DNA of 64,000 nt from Bacillota bacterium (GCA_023454175.1 JAEXRW010000010.1:292941-356940); one strand, 5' to 3'; shown: positions 50,419 through 59,974, counted from the stretch's first letter. Numbers and translations: made by a program. The notes: a model not told the origin generated them from the letters alone.

Positions 50419-53313
50419 ATGCGAAAAATACTGGCCTTCATGCTGATACTGGCCCTGATGCTGGCCATACTGCCTGCCGGCGCGCGGGCTGAGGACGACG
50501 CTCCCGCACAAACGGCGCCGCCGTCCGAGGCACCGGCATCACCGGATGCGAGCGTGCCGCCGCAGACGCCTGCATCAAACCCCGCTCCGCAGGCGACGGA
50601 AGAACCAACTCCCTCCCCATCGTCAGCTCCGATACCGGACGCCACGCCGACGCCCGAACCCTCGCCTGCGCCTGTTTACGATATCGAAAAGGCACGGCAG
50701 GAATACAGGAATACGCTGGAGGGAATCAAAGGGACCGGGAAATTTGCGGCGGCCCGGACGCAAGGCGAAAAGCCCGTACAGACGCTGGCGGCGGCGGAGG
50801 GCAAAAAGCGCTTTTATATCAGCTTCAAAGCCGGAACCCCTTTCCAGCAAATGCAGGCCAGCCTGGCAAACACCGTGAATAAAATGATCGGTTCCCCGGA
50901 CAACGGGAAATACGTGGCGGTGCTGGACGACCCTGCTGCCTTCCGGCAGGCATACGGGGATATCATTCAATCCATGGATGAAGACAAGGTCATCAAAATA
51001 GCGGATATCCCCAACGACACGCTTTACCATAACCAATATGCACTGCCGCTGATGAACGTGCCCGATGCCTGGGACATTTCCAAAGGCTCGGACGCCGTGA
51101 AGGTGGCGGTCATCGATACGGGAATTTACCGGGCCCATCCGGATTTCGCGGGGACCAGTATCACCCCCGGGTATGACGTGATCACACGCAAATCCGGCGT
51201 GGACCAGGACCCCTACGGCCACGGGACGACCGTGGCGGGCGTGATCGCCGCGACGGCCAACAACGGCAAGGGCATTTCCGGCGTCTGCTGGGACGTGACG
51301 ATCGAACCCTACCGGGTGGCGGACAGCAACGGGAATATCTATGTCTCGGACATGATCACCGCCGTTTACATGGCCGTGGACAGCGGGTGCAAGGTGATCA
51401 ACCTGAGCATGGGAGGGCCGGATACCGCACCCGGGGAATCCACCGCGATCAAATATGCCATCGACCACGGCTGCATCGTGGTGGCCTCGGCAGGGAACGA
51501 AGCCACGGAGGGCAACCCCTATGAATACCCGGCCTCACTGGATGATGTGATCAGCGCCGCGTCCATCAACAGCTCCTGCACGCACTCCTATTTTTCCAAT
51601 TACAACGACAAGGTGGATATCTGCGCCCCCGGCGAGGACATATACACCACAAGCAAATCAGGCGGCTACTGCACGGCGGATGGCACGTCCTATTCCGCCC
51701 CGTATGTATCGGGGATCGCAGCGCTGGCCGCATCCATGGACCCCCATATCACGGCGTCGGGATTCAACGACCTGCTGGAAGCAACAAGCAGGGACCTGGG
51801 AACGCCCGGGCGCGATAACTCTTACGGTTACGGGCTCATCGACGCAGAGGCCATCCTTATACGGCTCGCGGGCGGCGCCGACCTTTCACACATCACCGTA
51901 TCAACGGGAACCCTGAGCCCGGCCTTCAAGCCGGCAACGACGAGCTACCAGCTGCGGCTGGGCACGCAGGGAAGCGTAACAATCACGCCTGCCAGGAGCG
52001 ACCCGGACGCCGGTATGACGATAAACGGACAGGCCGTTGCCAGCATCACGTCGGCACTGAACTACGGTGAAAGCAGGGCCGTCAGCATCACGGTGACGGC
52101 GGTGAGCGGCACATCCAAGACCTATACCATCACCATCACGAGGCCGTATCCGAACGGGTATCTTTCCAATATCGCGCTCTCCACGCAGCGCCTCTCCCCG
52201 GCATTCAACCTCTTCACGACGAATTACAGGGTGGACCTGCCGGAAGGCACACCGAGTGTGACCATCACGCCCGTACGCACCAACCCGTCCAACAAGATGA
52301 CCATAGACGGACGGAAGGCAACCAGCAAAAAGATATCGCTTTCGCCGGGCAAAGGTACGACGGTGAAGATCGCGGTGTATGAAACCTCCCGGATCAAGCA
52401 CACCTATTCAGTCTATGCAGCACGCGCACGCTCCACGGACGCCACCCTCTCGCGGATGAGCGTATCGGGAGGGACGCCGGACAGCCCCTTTGCAAACGGC
52501 ACACCGGTATATACCGTCACGGTGCCTGAGACACGCAGCAGTGCGACCATCCGCCTGTACAGGAACAGCTCATATGCTACGGCGTATATCGACAACCGCA
52601 AAGCGACCTCCAAAACCGTATCGATCGCCAACGGGCAGACGAAGACGGTGACGGTGCGGGTACGCGCCCAGGCGGGGAACGAACGGCAATTCCAGATACG
52701 CTTCGTGCGGCCGGCAAGGATCTCCAGCTTCAGCGCATCCCCCGCCTACCAGCGCATCCCGTCGCTTTCCCCGCAGGGAAGCAACACGCTGAAATTCCAG
52801 TACAGGCTGTACGGGAGCGCGGAGACCCGCATCGAAATATTCAAAGACGGCGCATGGAAACGGATCCTGGCGCGAGCGGAAGGACAGGGGAGCAAGACGT
52901 ATACCTGGGACGGCCGGGTGGAGGGCCAATACCTGGCGCCGGGCACCTACAGCGCCAAAGTGTACACGGTATACAACGGCGCATACACCAGCCAGCCGAA
53001 GACCCTGAGCGTACGCATCTACGGCGCGCCGGCCATCGCCACCACGCTGAGCACGATGGAACTGGCAAAGGGCAAGAAGCTTTCGGCCCTCATCAGCTGG
53101 AACGTGCCGACGAACATCACCGTCCAGGTGATAAACCAAAATGGCAGCCCCGTGGCCACGCTGTACAGCGGCACGAACCGCCTGCCCGCTTCCAAGGCAG
53201 TATACTGGACCGGGAAGACCGGGCTAACCTATGCTGCGCCGGGGACGTACCGGATACGCATCACCGCCGGGGGCACCATCCGGGAAACGGGGAGCTTCAC
53301 GCTGATACCGTAG
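50419..53313 (+). CDS. Secreted subtilisin-like protease (S8) with cadherin-like and FlgD-like domains
   Basis: A 964-residue exported protease. A signal peptide (about residues 1-24) and a Pro/Ala/Ser-rich linker precede a propeptide-like region (about 128-200). The S8 domain shows the triad D233 (VIDTGIY), H268 (GHGTTVAG), S424 (GTSYSAP), with oxyanion N360 (ASAGN). Next come three cadherin-like beta-sandwich repeats (PF12733 type) from about residue 490 to 765, and two FlgD-type Ig-like domains at the end. It likely cuts surface or extracellular proteins. The c-di-GMP-I riboswitch 240 bases upstream suggests control by motility or biofilm state. ATG 50419 has GGAAGGG 8 bases upstream. Confidence 0.93.
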   Translation: MRKILAFMLILALMLAILPAGARAEDDAPAQTAPPSEAPASPDASVPPQTPASNPAPQATEEPTPSPSSAPIPDATPTPEPSPAPVYDIEKARQEYRNTLEGIKGTGKFAAARTQGEKPVQTLAAAEGKKRFYISFKAGTPFQQMQASLANTVNKMIGSPDNGKYVAVLDDPAAFRQAYGDIIQSMDEDKVIKIADIPNDTLYHNQYALPLMNVPDAWDISKGSDAVKVAVIDTGIYRAHPDFAGTSITPGYDVITRKSGVDQDPYGHGTTVAGVIAATANNGKGISGVCWDVTIEPYRVADSNGNIYVSDMITAVYMAVDSGCKVINLSMGGPDTAPGESTAIKYAIDHGCIVVASAGNEATEGNPYEYPASLDDVISAASINSSCTHSYFSNYNDKVDICAPGEDIYTTSKSGGYCTADGTSYSAPYVSGIAALAASMDPHITASGFNDLLEATSRDLGTPGRDNSYGYGLIDAEAILIRLAGGADLSHITVSTGTLSPAFKPATTSYQLRLGTQGSVTITPARSDPDAGMTINGQAVASITSALNYGESRAVSITVTAVSGTSKTYTITITRPYPNGYLSNIALSTQRLSPAFNLFTTNYRVDLPEGTPSVTITPVRTNPSNKMTIDGRKATSKKISLSPGKGTTVKIAVYETSRIKHTYSVYAARARSTDATLSRMSVSGGTPDSPFANGTPVYTVTVPETRSSATIRLYRNSSYATAYIDNRKATSKTVSIANGQTKTVTVRVRAQAGNERQFQIRFVRPARISSFSASPAYQRIPSLSPQGSNTLKFQYRLYGSAETRIEIFKDGAWKRILARAEGQGSKTYTWDGRVEGQYLAPGTYSAKVYTVYNGAYTSQPKTLSVRIYGAPAIATTLSTMELAKGKKLSALISWNVPTNITVQVINQNGSPVATLYSGTNRLPASKAVYWTGKTGLTYAAPGTYRIRITAGGTIRETGSFTLIP

Positions 53314-53316
53314 TAC

Positions 53317-53580
53317 AATTAATAATTAATAGTTAAGAATTAAGAATTTTGGCATGCCCGGCGAAAGTTAGCCGGGCATGATCATATGCCACCCTGCGGG
53401 GGTAATGCATAATTTATAATGTATAATGTATAATTACGGAATACCCATGGGAGGCAGGTATACCTCCCATGGGTATGATCATATGGCTACATGATCATAC
53501 GCTCTACGGGGTTAATTCAATGTAAAACGTACATTGGCGGAATGCCATTCGATTCCCTGCGCGGGAATCGCTATAACTCA
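53317..53580. repeat. R2 mosaic intergenic repeat (long copy)
   Basis: AATTAATAATTAATAGTT and AATGTATAATGTATAATT units, CCCTGCGGGG blocks, and a GAATACCCATGGGAGG / CCTCCCATGGGTATG nested palindrome. Confidence 0.75.
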
Positions 53581-53737
53581 CACATGCCTTCGCGGAGGCT
53601 ATTTGTTTTTGGGCAAAAACTTTATTTGCAAATAATAAAGTGATATAATAAGCATTAATTCTACACATTTCAGGCAGCGATCACCAAAGCGAAACGAATA
53701 TCCCAGATATGAAACCTTATCAAAGGAGATGAACCAT

Positions 53738-54277
53738 ATGACACGGCGGACACTGATTTTGATCCTTTTGATACTCATCACGGTATTCGTCCTTTCCGGA
53801 TGCGGCGAAGAGGAAATGACGCCATCCGATGAGGCCACCACCGAGCAATCCCCCACGGCGACCCCCACGCCCACGCCCACGCCCTCCCCATCGCCTTCAC
53901 CCTCGCCGAGCCCCACCAAGGAAGTGGCGGCAGGGCTGCAGAAATATGACGGGTACCTGCTGGACGCGCGGTGCGGGAAGGACGGGAAGGATACCCACGG
54001 GAACGACCTGACCACCGAGGAAGGGCTCAAAAAACATACGACCGCATGCCTGAAGACCCGCGCCAGCACCGGGTACGGCATGATGATCTATAGGAGCGGG
54101 AAATGGACATTCTTCAAGTTTGACGAAGCCGGGAACAAAATGGTGAAACGCTACATCGTGGACAAAACGAAGAAGACCAACCAGATCAAAATCACAGTGC
54201 GCGGCGTGATAGACGGCAGCACCATCCAGCTCGGCGTAAAAGGCGGGACAGTGCTGGGTAATTATGGCCTGAGCTAG
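53738..54277 (+). CDS. Lipoprotein with Thr/Pro/Ser linker, function unknown
   Basis: A 179-residue lipoprotein. The signal peptide ends in the lipobox LSGC near residue 22. A low-complexity linker (TPTPTPTPSPSPSPS) spans about residues 38-60. The C-terminal domain is beta-rich and Lys-rich with DARCGKDGKDTHGND, CLKTRASTGYGMM and TVRGVIDGSTIQLG, unrecognised. AAAGGAG lies 9 bases before ATG 53738; an earlier in-frame ATG at 53729 overlaps that site. A terminator follows. Confidence 0.75.
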   Translation: MTRRTLILILLILITVFVLSGCGEEEMTPSDEATTEQSPTATPTPTPTPSPSPSPSPSPTKEVAAGLQKYDGYLLDARCGKDGKDTHGNDLTTEEGLKKHTTACLKTRASTGYGMMIYRSGKWTFFKFDEAGNKMVKRYIVDKTKKTNQIKITVRGVIDGSTIQLGVKGGTVLGNYGLS

Positions 54278-54302
54278 AAGCGGCTATTGAGAATAAACAA
54301 CA

Positions 54303-54335
54303 AAAAAACTGCCGGGAGAATCCGGCATTTTTTTT
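54303..54335 (+). terminator. Terminator after the 53738 lipoprotein
   Basis: TGCCGG / CCGGCA with a 6-base loop and eight T. Confidence 0.85.
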
Positions 54336-54465
54336 GTCCGGGAATACCCCGGATAGATACCCCAGTGAACTGGGCGCCATGGTTGCACGGGCTCACCCCA
54401 TACCCTATAATGACAATAGCAACATCCCTGTTCATTTATCATCATTTATTGATTGGGAGGCCGAC

Positions 54466-55350
54466 ATGTCCAAATCCAGACGCCTTGCGCCATCCTTCAT
54501 CCTCATCCTTTTTTTATACGCAGCGGCATTTGCCATCGGATACCTCGCCTACTGGCTATGCACCGCATACGGGTCCATGCACCCGCTGATCGCCACCTTC
54601 ATCGCGGACGTGGTCGCCACCCTCATCGTATGGCTTGCGGGCATCCTTTTCAAAAACTCCAGCCTGTATGACCCGTACTGGAGCGTGCTGCCGCCATTTG
54701 CGTTCCTGCTGTGGATATTCCTTTTTGACCCGGGATTCTCACTCGTCTCCATCCTGCTGCTGGCGGGGATCGGTTTCTGGGCCATCCGGCTGACCACAAA
54801 CTGGGCCATCCGCTGGCGAGGGATGCAGTACCAGGACTGGCGGTACACGATGATGCACGAGAGCAAGCCGAAGCTGTGGTTCCTCTCCAACCTTTTCGGC
54901 ATCAACCTGATCCCGACGTGCTTTGTATTCGGCGGGATGATCCCGGCGTATTACGCCATCTCCCAGCATGCCAGCGCGCCCGGGGCGCTGACGTACATCG
55001 GGCTGGCTATATGCATCGGTGCGGCGGTCCTGCAGCTCATCAGCGACATCCAGATGGAGCTTTTCAAGAAGCGGGCCGAAAAGGGACAAAACATCGACGA
55101 GGGGCTTTGGCGCTACTCCCGGCACCCAAACTATTTCGGTGAGGTATCGCTGTGGTGGGGCGTGTGGCTGATGCAGATGGGCGTAGTCCCCGAACTCTGG
55201 TACACCGTGGCGGGGCCTGTGGCGATGACGCTGCTTTTCACATGCATCAGCATCCCGATGATGGAAAAGCGGCTGCTGGCATCGCGCCCGGCATATGCCG
55301 GATACAAAAAGAAGGTATCCATGCTGGTGCCGTGGTTCCGGACGAAGTAG
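54466..55350 (+). CDS. DUF1295 (steroid 5-alpha-reductase-like) membrane protein
   Basis: A 294-residue membrane protein with about seven helices. Family marks are the C-terminal SRHPNYFGEVSLWWGVWL (the R-H-P-N-Y motif of DUF1295 and related methyltransferases and reductases) and MEKRLLASRPAYAGYKKK at the end. Bacterial members are of uncertain function; they may be lipid reductases. GGGAGG lies 5 bases before the ATG at 54466; the frame opens earlier, at 54334, but has no site there. Confidence 0.88.
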   Translation: MSKSRRLAPSFILILFLYAAAFAIGYLAYWLCTAYGSMHPLIATFIADVVATLIVWLAGILFKNSSLYDPYWSVLPPFAFLLWIFLFDPGFSLVSILLLAGIGFWAIRLTTNWAIRWRGMQYQDWRYTMMHESKPKLWFLSNLFGINLIPTCFVFGGMIPAYYAISQHASAPGALTYIGLAICIGAAVLQLISDIQMELFKKRAEKGQNIDEGLWRYSRHPNYFGEVSLWWGVWLMQMGVVPELWYTVAGPVAMTLLFTCISIPMMEKRLLASRPAYAGYKKKVSMLVPWFRTK

Positions 55351-55746
55351 CTGACAGTTGAGACATGCATGCCGGTGTAGGCACCAAGCAGTAGTGTGTG
55401 CCTGGCACACACGGATGAAAAGCCAGGATAGATAGTTAAATCTCTCTCCCCCAGTCGCCATGCGACCAAAGGTCGCTTGGGCGACAGCCCCCTCGTCAGA
55501 TGGGGCTAAGATTGGGGCACCTAATAAAGTGTTTTCAGGGTAGAGTTATAGTACCCCTGCGGGATGAAATTCATGCCCTGCAGGGGTACAGAACGACCTA
55601 TAACCTCGTCAAAACACCCGTTTACAGCGGGTGTTTTCAGTACAAGAGAAGCCTATTCAGATAGAAACGTTTACATATGCAAAAGCCCTTTTCCAGTGTG
55701 TGTATGTTATAATATAAATCAAAAATTGTCGAAAAGAGGCGGATGG
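55351..55746. other. Intergenic region with hairpins and terminator
   Basis: No gene seen. Features: GTGTGTGC / GCACACAC hairpin near 55395, a CCCCAGTCGC...GCGACAGCCCC clostridial block at 55449-55490, a stem GTACCCCTGC / GCAGGGGTAC (55551-55590), and the terminator at 55611. Confidence 0.55.
55611..55638 (+). terminator. Strong terminator before the acyltransferase gene
   Basis: AAAACACCCG / CGGGTGTTTT, perfect 10 bp, with loop TTTACAG. Confidence 0.8.
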
Positions 55747-57000
55747 ATGGAAGGGATCCTGCGGTTTGACATGAAGCGGGCGCCGATGCGGCAAAAGAAT
55801 TACCTGCGGGTGCTGTCATGGGCCCTGAGTTTCCCCGTGGTGTGGCTGCGGGGACTGAAAATAACCAAGGTCAACATGGAAGGCCTCAAACCCCCGTACC
55901 TGCTGCTGTGCACGCACAAGTCGTTCATGGACTTCATGGTGACGACGGCCGCCATCTTCCCGCGCAGGGCCAATTACATCGTAGCCATCGACGGCTTCAT
56001 CGGCAGGGAGTCACTGCTTCGGAAGGTGGGCTGCATCTGCAAGCGCAAATTCACCAACGACATCCAGCTGGTGCTCAACTGCAGGAAGGTCATCGACAAC
56101 CGGGACATCCTAGTCATCTACCCCGAGGCGCGCTACAGCCTCATCGGCACGAACGCCTGCCTGCCGGAATCCCTGGGAAAGCTGGCAAAGATGCTGAACG
56201 TACCGGTCGTGGTGCTGCAGATGAACGGCAATTTCATCAATTCACCCTGCTGGAACCTGCACAAACGCAATATCAGCCTGAGCGCGGAGATGACGCAGAT
56301 CATCACCAAAGAAGAACTGAAAGGGCTCAGAGTGGAAGAGATCAACGAAAGGATCAACCGGGCCTTCATCTACGACGAATTTCGCTGGCAGAAGGAAAAC
56401 AATATCCGCGTGAAATACAGAGACAGGGCAAAAGGCCTGCACAAGGTGCTCTACAAATGCAGGGAATGCGGCACCGAGTATGAAATGGATTCGGACGGGG
56501 ACAGCCTGTGGTGCGACCGCTGCGGCAGCCGGTGGACGATGACCCAGCTGGGGGAGCTGGCGCCAACGAAGCAAGACGGCAAACGCCTGCATATCCCGCA
56601 CTGGTATGAAGAGGAGCGGGAGCACGTCCGCAGGGAGATCGAGGAGGGCACATACCGCTTTTCCTCGGACGTAGTGATCGACAGCCTGCCCAACGCAAAG
56701 GGATACATCGCGCTGGGGGAAGGAAAACTGACGCACGACATGAACGGCTTCACCCTGGAGGGGACCATCAACGGCGAAAAATTCGAACTGAAAAAGGAAC
56801 CCTTGACGATGTACTCCTGCCATATCGAGTACGAATATTTCGGGAAGGGCGACTGCATCGACCTTTCCACATTGGACGACACCTATTACATCTACCCGAA
56901 AACGAAGGAATGCGCGGTGACAAAGCTCGCGCTGGCGACCGAAGAGCTGTACAAACACCATGAAACACTGGCCAAAGGCAAAGCCGGAAGGGGCCAATAA
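55747..57000 (+). CDS. Lysophospholipid acyltransferase-family protein with zinc ribbon
   Basis: A 417-residue protein. Residues 1-210 form a PlsC-type acyltransferase domain with the H-x4-D motif in CTHKSFMDFM, the IYPEAR motif (expected EGT-like block) and a membrane-binding N-terminal helix. Residues about 235-265 carry a zinc ribbon (CRECGTEYEMDSDGDSLWCDRCGSRW, two CxxC pairs). The last 150 residues are a beta-rich region of unknown fold. It may acylate a lipid or glycerophosphate acceptor; the zinc ribbon is an unusual addition. GAGGCGG precedes the ATG. A symmetric hairpin follows. Confidence 0.82.
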   Translation: MEGILRFDMKRAPMRQKNYLRVLSWALSFPVVWLRGLKITKVNMEGLKPPYLLLCTHKSFMDFMVTTAAIFPRRANYIVAIDGFIGRESLLRKVGCICKRKFTNDIQLVLNCRKVIDNRDILVIYPEARYSLIGTNACLPESLGKLAKMLNVPVVVLQMNGNFINSPCWNLHKRNISLSAEMTQIITKEELKGLRVEEINERINRAFIYDEFRWQKENNIRVKYRDRAKGLHKVLYKCRECGTEYEMDSDGDSLWCDRCGSRWTMTQLGELAPTKQDGKRLHIPHWYEEEREHVRREIEEGTYRFSSDVVIDSLPNAKGYIALGEGKLTHDMNGFTLEGTINGEKFELKKEPLTMYSCHIEYEYFGKGDCIDLSTLDDTYYIYPKTKECAVTKLALATEELYKHHETLAKGKAGRGQ

Positions 57001-57036
57001 ATATAACACCTCCCGAGGATATTACACGCAATGAAA

Positions 57037-57074
57037 GAATACCGCCCATGAAGCAGGCTCCATGGGCGGTATTC
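57037..57074. terminator. Perfect hairpin between convergent genes
   Basis: GAATACCGCCCATG / CATGGGCGGTATTC, 14 perfect pairs with a 10-base loop. It probably ends both transcripts. Confidence 0.75.
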
Positions 57075-57095
57075 AGATTTTGGGTGCTATCCGTT

Positions 57096-57770
57096 TTACT
57101 TGCCTTGTATCCGTTTGAGGTTGGTCACCGCGAGCTCCGCGGCCTGCTTGAGGAGCTGCTGCGCCTTCGCGGGGTCGGAACTGCCTACCGAGATGTAGAT
57201 GCAGCTTTCCCCCGAAAGGATGCCCATGCCCGGGGACATGAGGAACTTATCGTCCCCAATGAAGCCGGTCATGGATTGGTTCGGGTCCGAAAACACCTTT
57301 TTCAGCGCCTCAAAAACCTTCTTTGGCGACAACTGCTGCTGCCCGCCCTGCTGTCCACCAGATTGCTGACCGCCCGATTGCTGACCACCCGACTGCTGCC
57401 CACCGGATTGCTGTCCGCCTCCCTGCTGTCCTTCCGACTCACCCTTTTGCAGGATGGCAATCATGAGATAGCTTTTGGAATCCGGTTTTCCGGGGGCATA
57501 GAAACAGGTATTCATTCCCGGGAAATCCCCCTTCCCTTCAACCCCTTCCTTCAGCGATTCGCCCAGGAGCTTTGCGGCATCATCCTTGGAGATGAGCTGT
57601 TTGGGCTGGATGGCCTGAGCAGCGGACTGGCCGGGCGACTGGGACTGGCCGCCGGAGGGGCTGCCACCCTGTGATTGGCTGGGCGACTGGCTCTCCTGGG
57701 GGCTTTCGCAGGCGGTTACAAAAAATATCACGACCAGCAGCAAAGATAAAAGTGAAACAACCCTTTTCAT
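57096..57770 (-). CDS. Lipoprotein with Gln-Ser-Gly-Gly repeats
   Basis: A 224-residue lipoprotein. The signal peptide ends in the lipobox VTAC near residue 21. A Ser/Gln/Gly-rich linker follows, then a domain of about 60 residues, then a repeat tract of five QQSGG-type units (57345-57425 in DNA, 15-base period), then a C-terminal domain of about 80 residues with KVFEALKKVFSDP and GESCIYISVG. The repeat tract could vary in length between strains. The protein shape suggests a wall-spanning surface lipoprotein; function unknown. Confidence 0.78.
   Translation of the reverse strand: MKRVVSLLSLLLVVIFFVTACESPQESQSPSQSQGGSPSGGQSQSPGQSAAQAIQPKQLISKDDAAKLLGESLKEGVEGKGDFPGMNTCFYAPGKPDSKSYLMIAILQKGESEGQQGGGQQSGGQQSGGQQSGGQQSGGQQGGQQQLSPKKVFEALKKVFSDPNQSMTGFIGDDKFLMSPGMGILSGESCIYISVGSSDPAKAQQLLKQAAELAVTNLKRIQGK
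57345..57425. repeat. Tandem 15-base repeats inside the lipoprotein gene
   Basis: Five slightly varied units that encode QQSGG on the minus strand. Confidence 0.8.
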
Positions 57771-58173
57771 ACTTCACGCTCTTTTCATAGTTTAATCCAA
57801 TATGAGTATGACTCAAAATACGTTCGAATATGCTGTAAGGAGATACCAGTCAAATAGCCTAGAAACAGTTGGCATACCATATCGGTTTATTTTCTCAAAC
57901 TTTTGGAGAGTGTATGAAAGGATTCCCAGCGACTCGCCGGAGCATTGTAAAAGAAACGGCAGGTTTGCATGACAGGATATATGTGAGACTTGATTAATTT
58001 GCCAATACGTACTAAGCTATTTAAAAATGCAGAGCGCTTTATTCAAGACGCGGACACAAAACAGAAATTTTAAATGCGGACTGTTTCAAACAGGTTATGG
58101 CATGGTATCCATATGAAAGATTGATAATTTGACGCAATTTATCGGATTATAAACCTAGCAGGAGGAATAGAAA
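57771..58173. other. Intergenic region, AT-rich
   Basis: No gene or clear repeat seen. It must hold the promoters of the divergent lipoprotein and thioredoxin genes, but no box pair stands out. Confidence 0.4.
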
Positions 58174-58500
58174 ATGGCTTCAGAAAAAGTAATGATGCTA
58201 AAAAGCAACGAGTTTGACAATGTGATCAGTTCAAACCAACCCGTATTGGTGGACTTTTGGGCGGCATGGTGCGGCCCATGCAGGATGCTGGGTCCGACCA
58301 TCGACCAGCTGGCCGAGGACTACGAGGGCAAGGCGAAGATCTGCAAACTGAACGTGGACGAGGAAGGCGAGATCGCCCAGCGGTTCAAGATCATGAGCAT
58401 CCCAACGGTGATGGTCTTTAAAAACGGGATGGCGGTGGACAAGGTAGTCGGCGTGCGCAACAAGGCGGATTACATGCAGATCCTGGACAAAGCGATGTAA
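58174..58500 (+). CDS. trxA: Thioredoxin
   Basis: A 108-residue thioredoxin. The active site is WCGPC (W32 to C36), with VLVDFWAAWCGPCRML before and after, and the cis-Pro region SIPTVMVFKNG near residue 76. It reduces protein disulfides in the cytoplasm with NADPH through thioredoxin reductase, which is not encoded here. AGGAGG lies about 8 bases before the ATG. Monocistronic, with R2 units and a terminator downstream. Confidence 0.96.
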   Translation: MASEKVMMLKSNEFDNVISSNQPVLVDFWAAWCGPCRMLGPTIDQLAEDYEGKAKICKLNVDEEGEIAQRFKIMSIPTVMVFKNGMAVDKVVGVRNKADYMQILDKAM

Positions 58501-58565
58501 AACTGAAATTAATAATTAAGAATTAAAAATTAAGAATTTCGGTATGCCTTATGGCATAATCGAAA
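58501..58565. repeat. R2 intergenic repeat
   Basis: AATTAATAATTAAGAATTAA units and GGTATGCCTTATGGCATAATC. Confidence 0.65.
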
Positions 58566-58587
58566 ATCAATCAAGTTTACGAACAGG

Positions 58588-58614
58588 ACGGGCTTTAAAC
58601 AAGGCCCGTTTTTG
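58588..58614 (+). terminator. Terminator after thioredoxin
   Basis: ACGGGC / GCCCGT stem with an inner AT-rich loop, followed by TTTTTG. Confidence 0.8.
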
Positions 58615-58714
58615 ACTTCATACGGGAATTATGTTAAGTTGCTGTATGAAAACGTATTAATATTTGATGCACCTTACACTCATCCGTCAATCCGCCATTA
58701 TAGGGGGTAATAGC

Positions 58715-59269
58715 GTGATAACGAACAAAAAGAAGGTCACTATTTTTATATCGGCATTGTTCCTGACCCTTTGCATGCTGGGCGGGTGCACGGTACCCTA
58801 TTCCAACATCGCGGGCAAGCTGCTGGATTATACGAAGGCGGAGGAAAACGGGGGGCACGGTACAGGCTACACACACGACGATTTTCTAAAATACGGCTAT
58901 ATGAATTTTGACATGACACAGGAGACGGCGCAGGACGTAGCGGGCCACATGGCGGACTACACGGCGTACCGGGTGGGGATCTACATCCGCAATGAATCGA
59001 GCTTCCCGATCTACATGCTGCGGGCGGGGCTGGCGGAGGAATGCAAAGACCTCTGGCTGGACCATTCTTCACTGTACAAAGGGGTATTGGACCTGGAAGC
59101 CAACCAGGAATTCAAGGACAGCAGCATATCCATATTGGTAAAGACAGCAGGAGAGAACGAAGCGGAGACGGACAGCCTGATCAGAAGCATGAAGCTGCGC
59201 GTCAGCTGGTGCATCACCCCGAGCACGGACGAGCTGGGGGCATTCAATGTGATAACGTTTGAAAATTAG
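58715..59269 (+). CDS. Lipoprotein, paralog of 61506 gene
   Basis: A 184-residue lipoprotein. The signal peptide ends in the lipobox MLGGC near residue 25. The mature domain has NFDMTQETAQDVAGH, YRVGIYIRNES and LVKTAGENEAETDSLIRSMKLRVSW. The protein at 61506 shares this whole pattern. The family is not recognised. The start is a GTG at 58715 with AGGGGGT 6 bases upstream. It lies between thioredoxin and a GNAT gene. Confidence 0.72.
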   Translation: MITNKKKVTIFISALFLTLCMLGGCTVPYSNIAGKLLDYTKAEENGGHGTGYTHDDFLKYGYMNFDMTQETAQDVAGHMADYTAYRVGIYIRNESSFPIYMLRAGLAEECKDLWLDHSSLYKGVLDLEANQEFKDSSISILVKTAGENEAETDSLIRSMKLRVSWCITPSTDELGAFNVITFEN

Positions 59270-59338
59270 GATGCATGCATTCAAGGAAGCGTGGCGGCAG
59301 ACGTATACAACATGGACAGTTACCTGGGGGGCGGAGCA

Positions 59339-59914
59339 ATGCGGTTCACAAGCGAACGGCTTCTTTTCAGGAGCTTCGCGGAAAATGATTTCGGACTGTT
59401 TTATTCCCTCTTTTCCAATGCACGGGTGATGCGGTATGCCTTTTGGGACAGATACGAATCCGAGGACGCATTACGGCCGTATTTCGCCGAAGTGATGGAG
59501 AACAACCGCGCCACTGCCGGAAGAAAAGCGTACGAATTCGCGGTATTCCTGCTGGAAAGCGGCACATTCATCGGCGCTGCGGATATCGAAATCAGCATTC
59601 AGAATGCGCAGGGGGGATGCGGGGAGATCGGGTACTTCCTGCTGCCGGAATACTGGGGCAAGGGGTATGCGACCGAGACGGCCAAGGCGATGACGGCTTT
59701 TGCCTTCCGGCATGTGAAGCTGCACAGGGTGAAGGCCAGCTGCAACAGCGGCAACCTCGAGTCCGAAAAGGTCTTGCTAAAGGCAGGCATGATCAAAGAA
59801 GGGGAATTCCGCAAGGCGAGGTACAAGGACGGACAGTGGGCGGATGAGAAGCATTACAGCATCCTCATCGATGAATGGGACGGCAGTCCCGGTATAGACG
59901 CCGAGGAAGAATAG
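59339..59914 (+). CDS. GNAT acetyltransferase (RimJ/RimL type)
   Basis: A 191-residue acetyltransferase of the RimJ/RimL (Acetyltransf_3) group. The start has RFTSERLLFRSFAENDF, the acetyl-CoA loop is IGYFLLPEYWGKGYATET, and HRVKASCNSGNLESEKVLLKAGM ends the domain. It may acetylate a protein N-terminus, an amino group or an antibiotic; the substrate is unknown. ATG 59339 has GGGGCGGAG upstream; an in-frame ATG at 59291 lacks one. Confidence 0.9.
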   Translation: MRFTSERLLFRSFAENDFGLFYSLFSNARVMRYAFWDRYESEDALRPYFAEVMENNRATAGRKAYEFAVFLLESGTFIGAADIEISIQNAQGGCGEIGYFLLPEYWGKGYATETAKAMTAFAFRHVKLHRVKASCNSGNLESEKVLLKAGMIKEGEFRKARYKDGQWADEKHYSILIDEWDGSPGIDAEEE

Positions 59915-59974
59915 TTTCAAATAATCCAATTTGACAACAAAACGGGCGATGCATAGGCACTGTTCTGATTGTAA

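Noticed and set aside
57345..57425. Tandem repeats considered as a small CRISPR-like array
   Set aside because: Units of 15 bases without spacers, inside a coding frame that translates to QQSGG.
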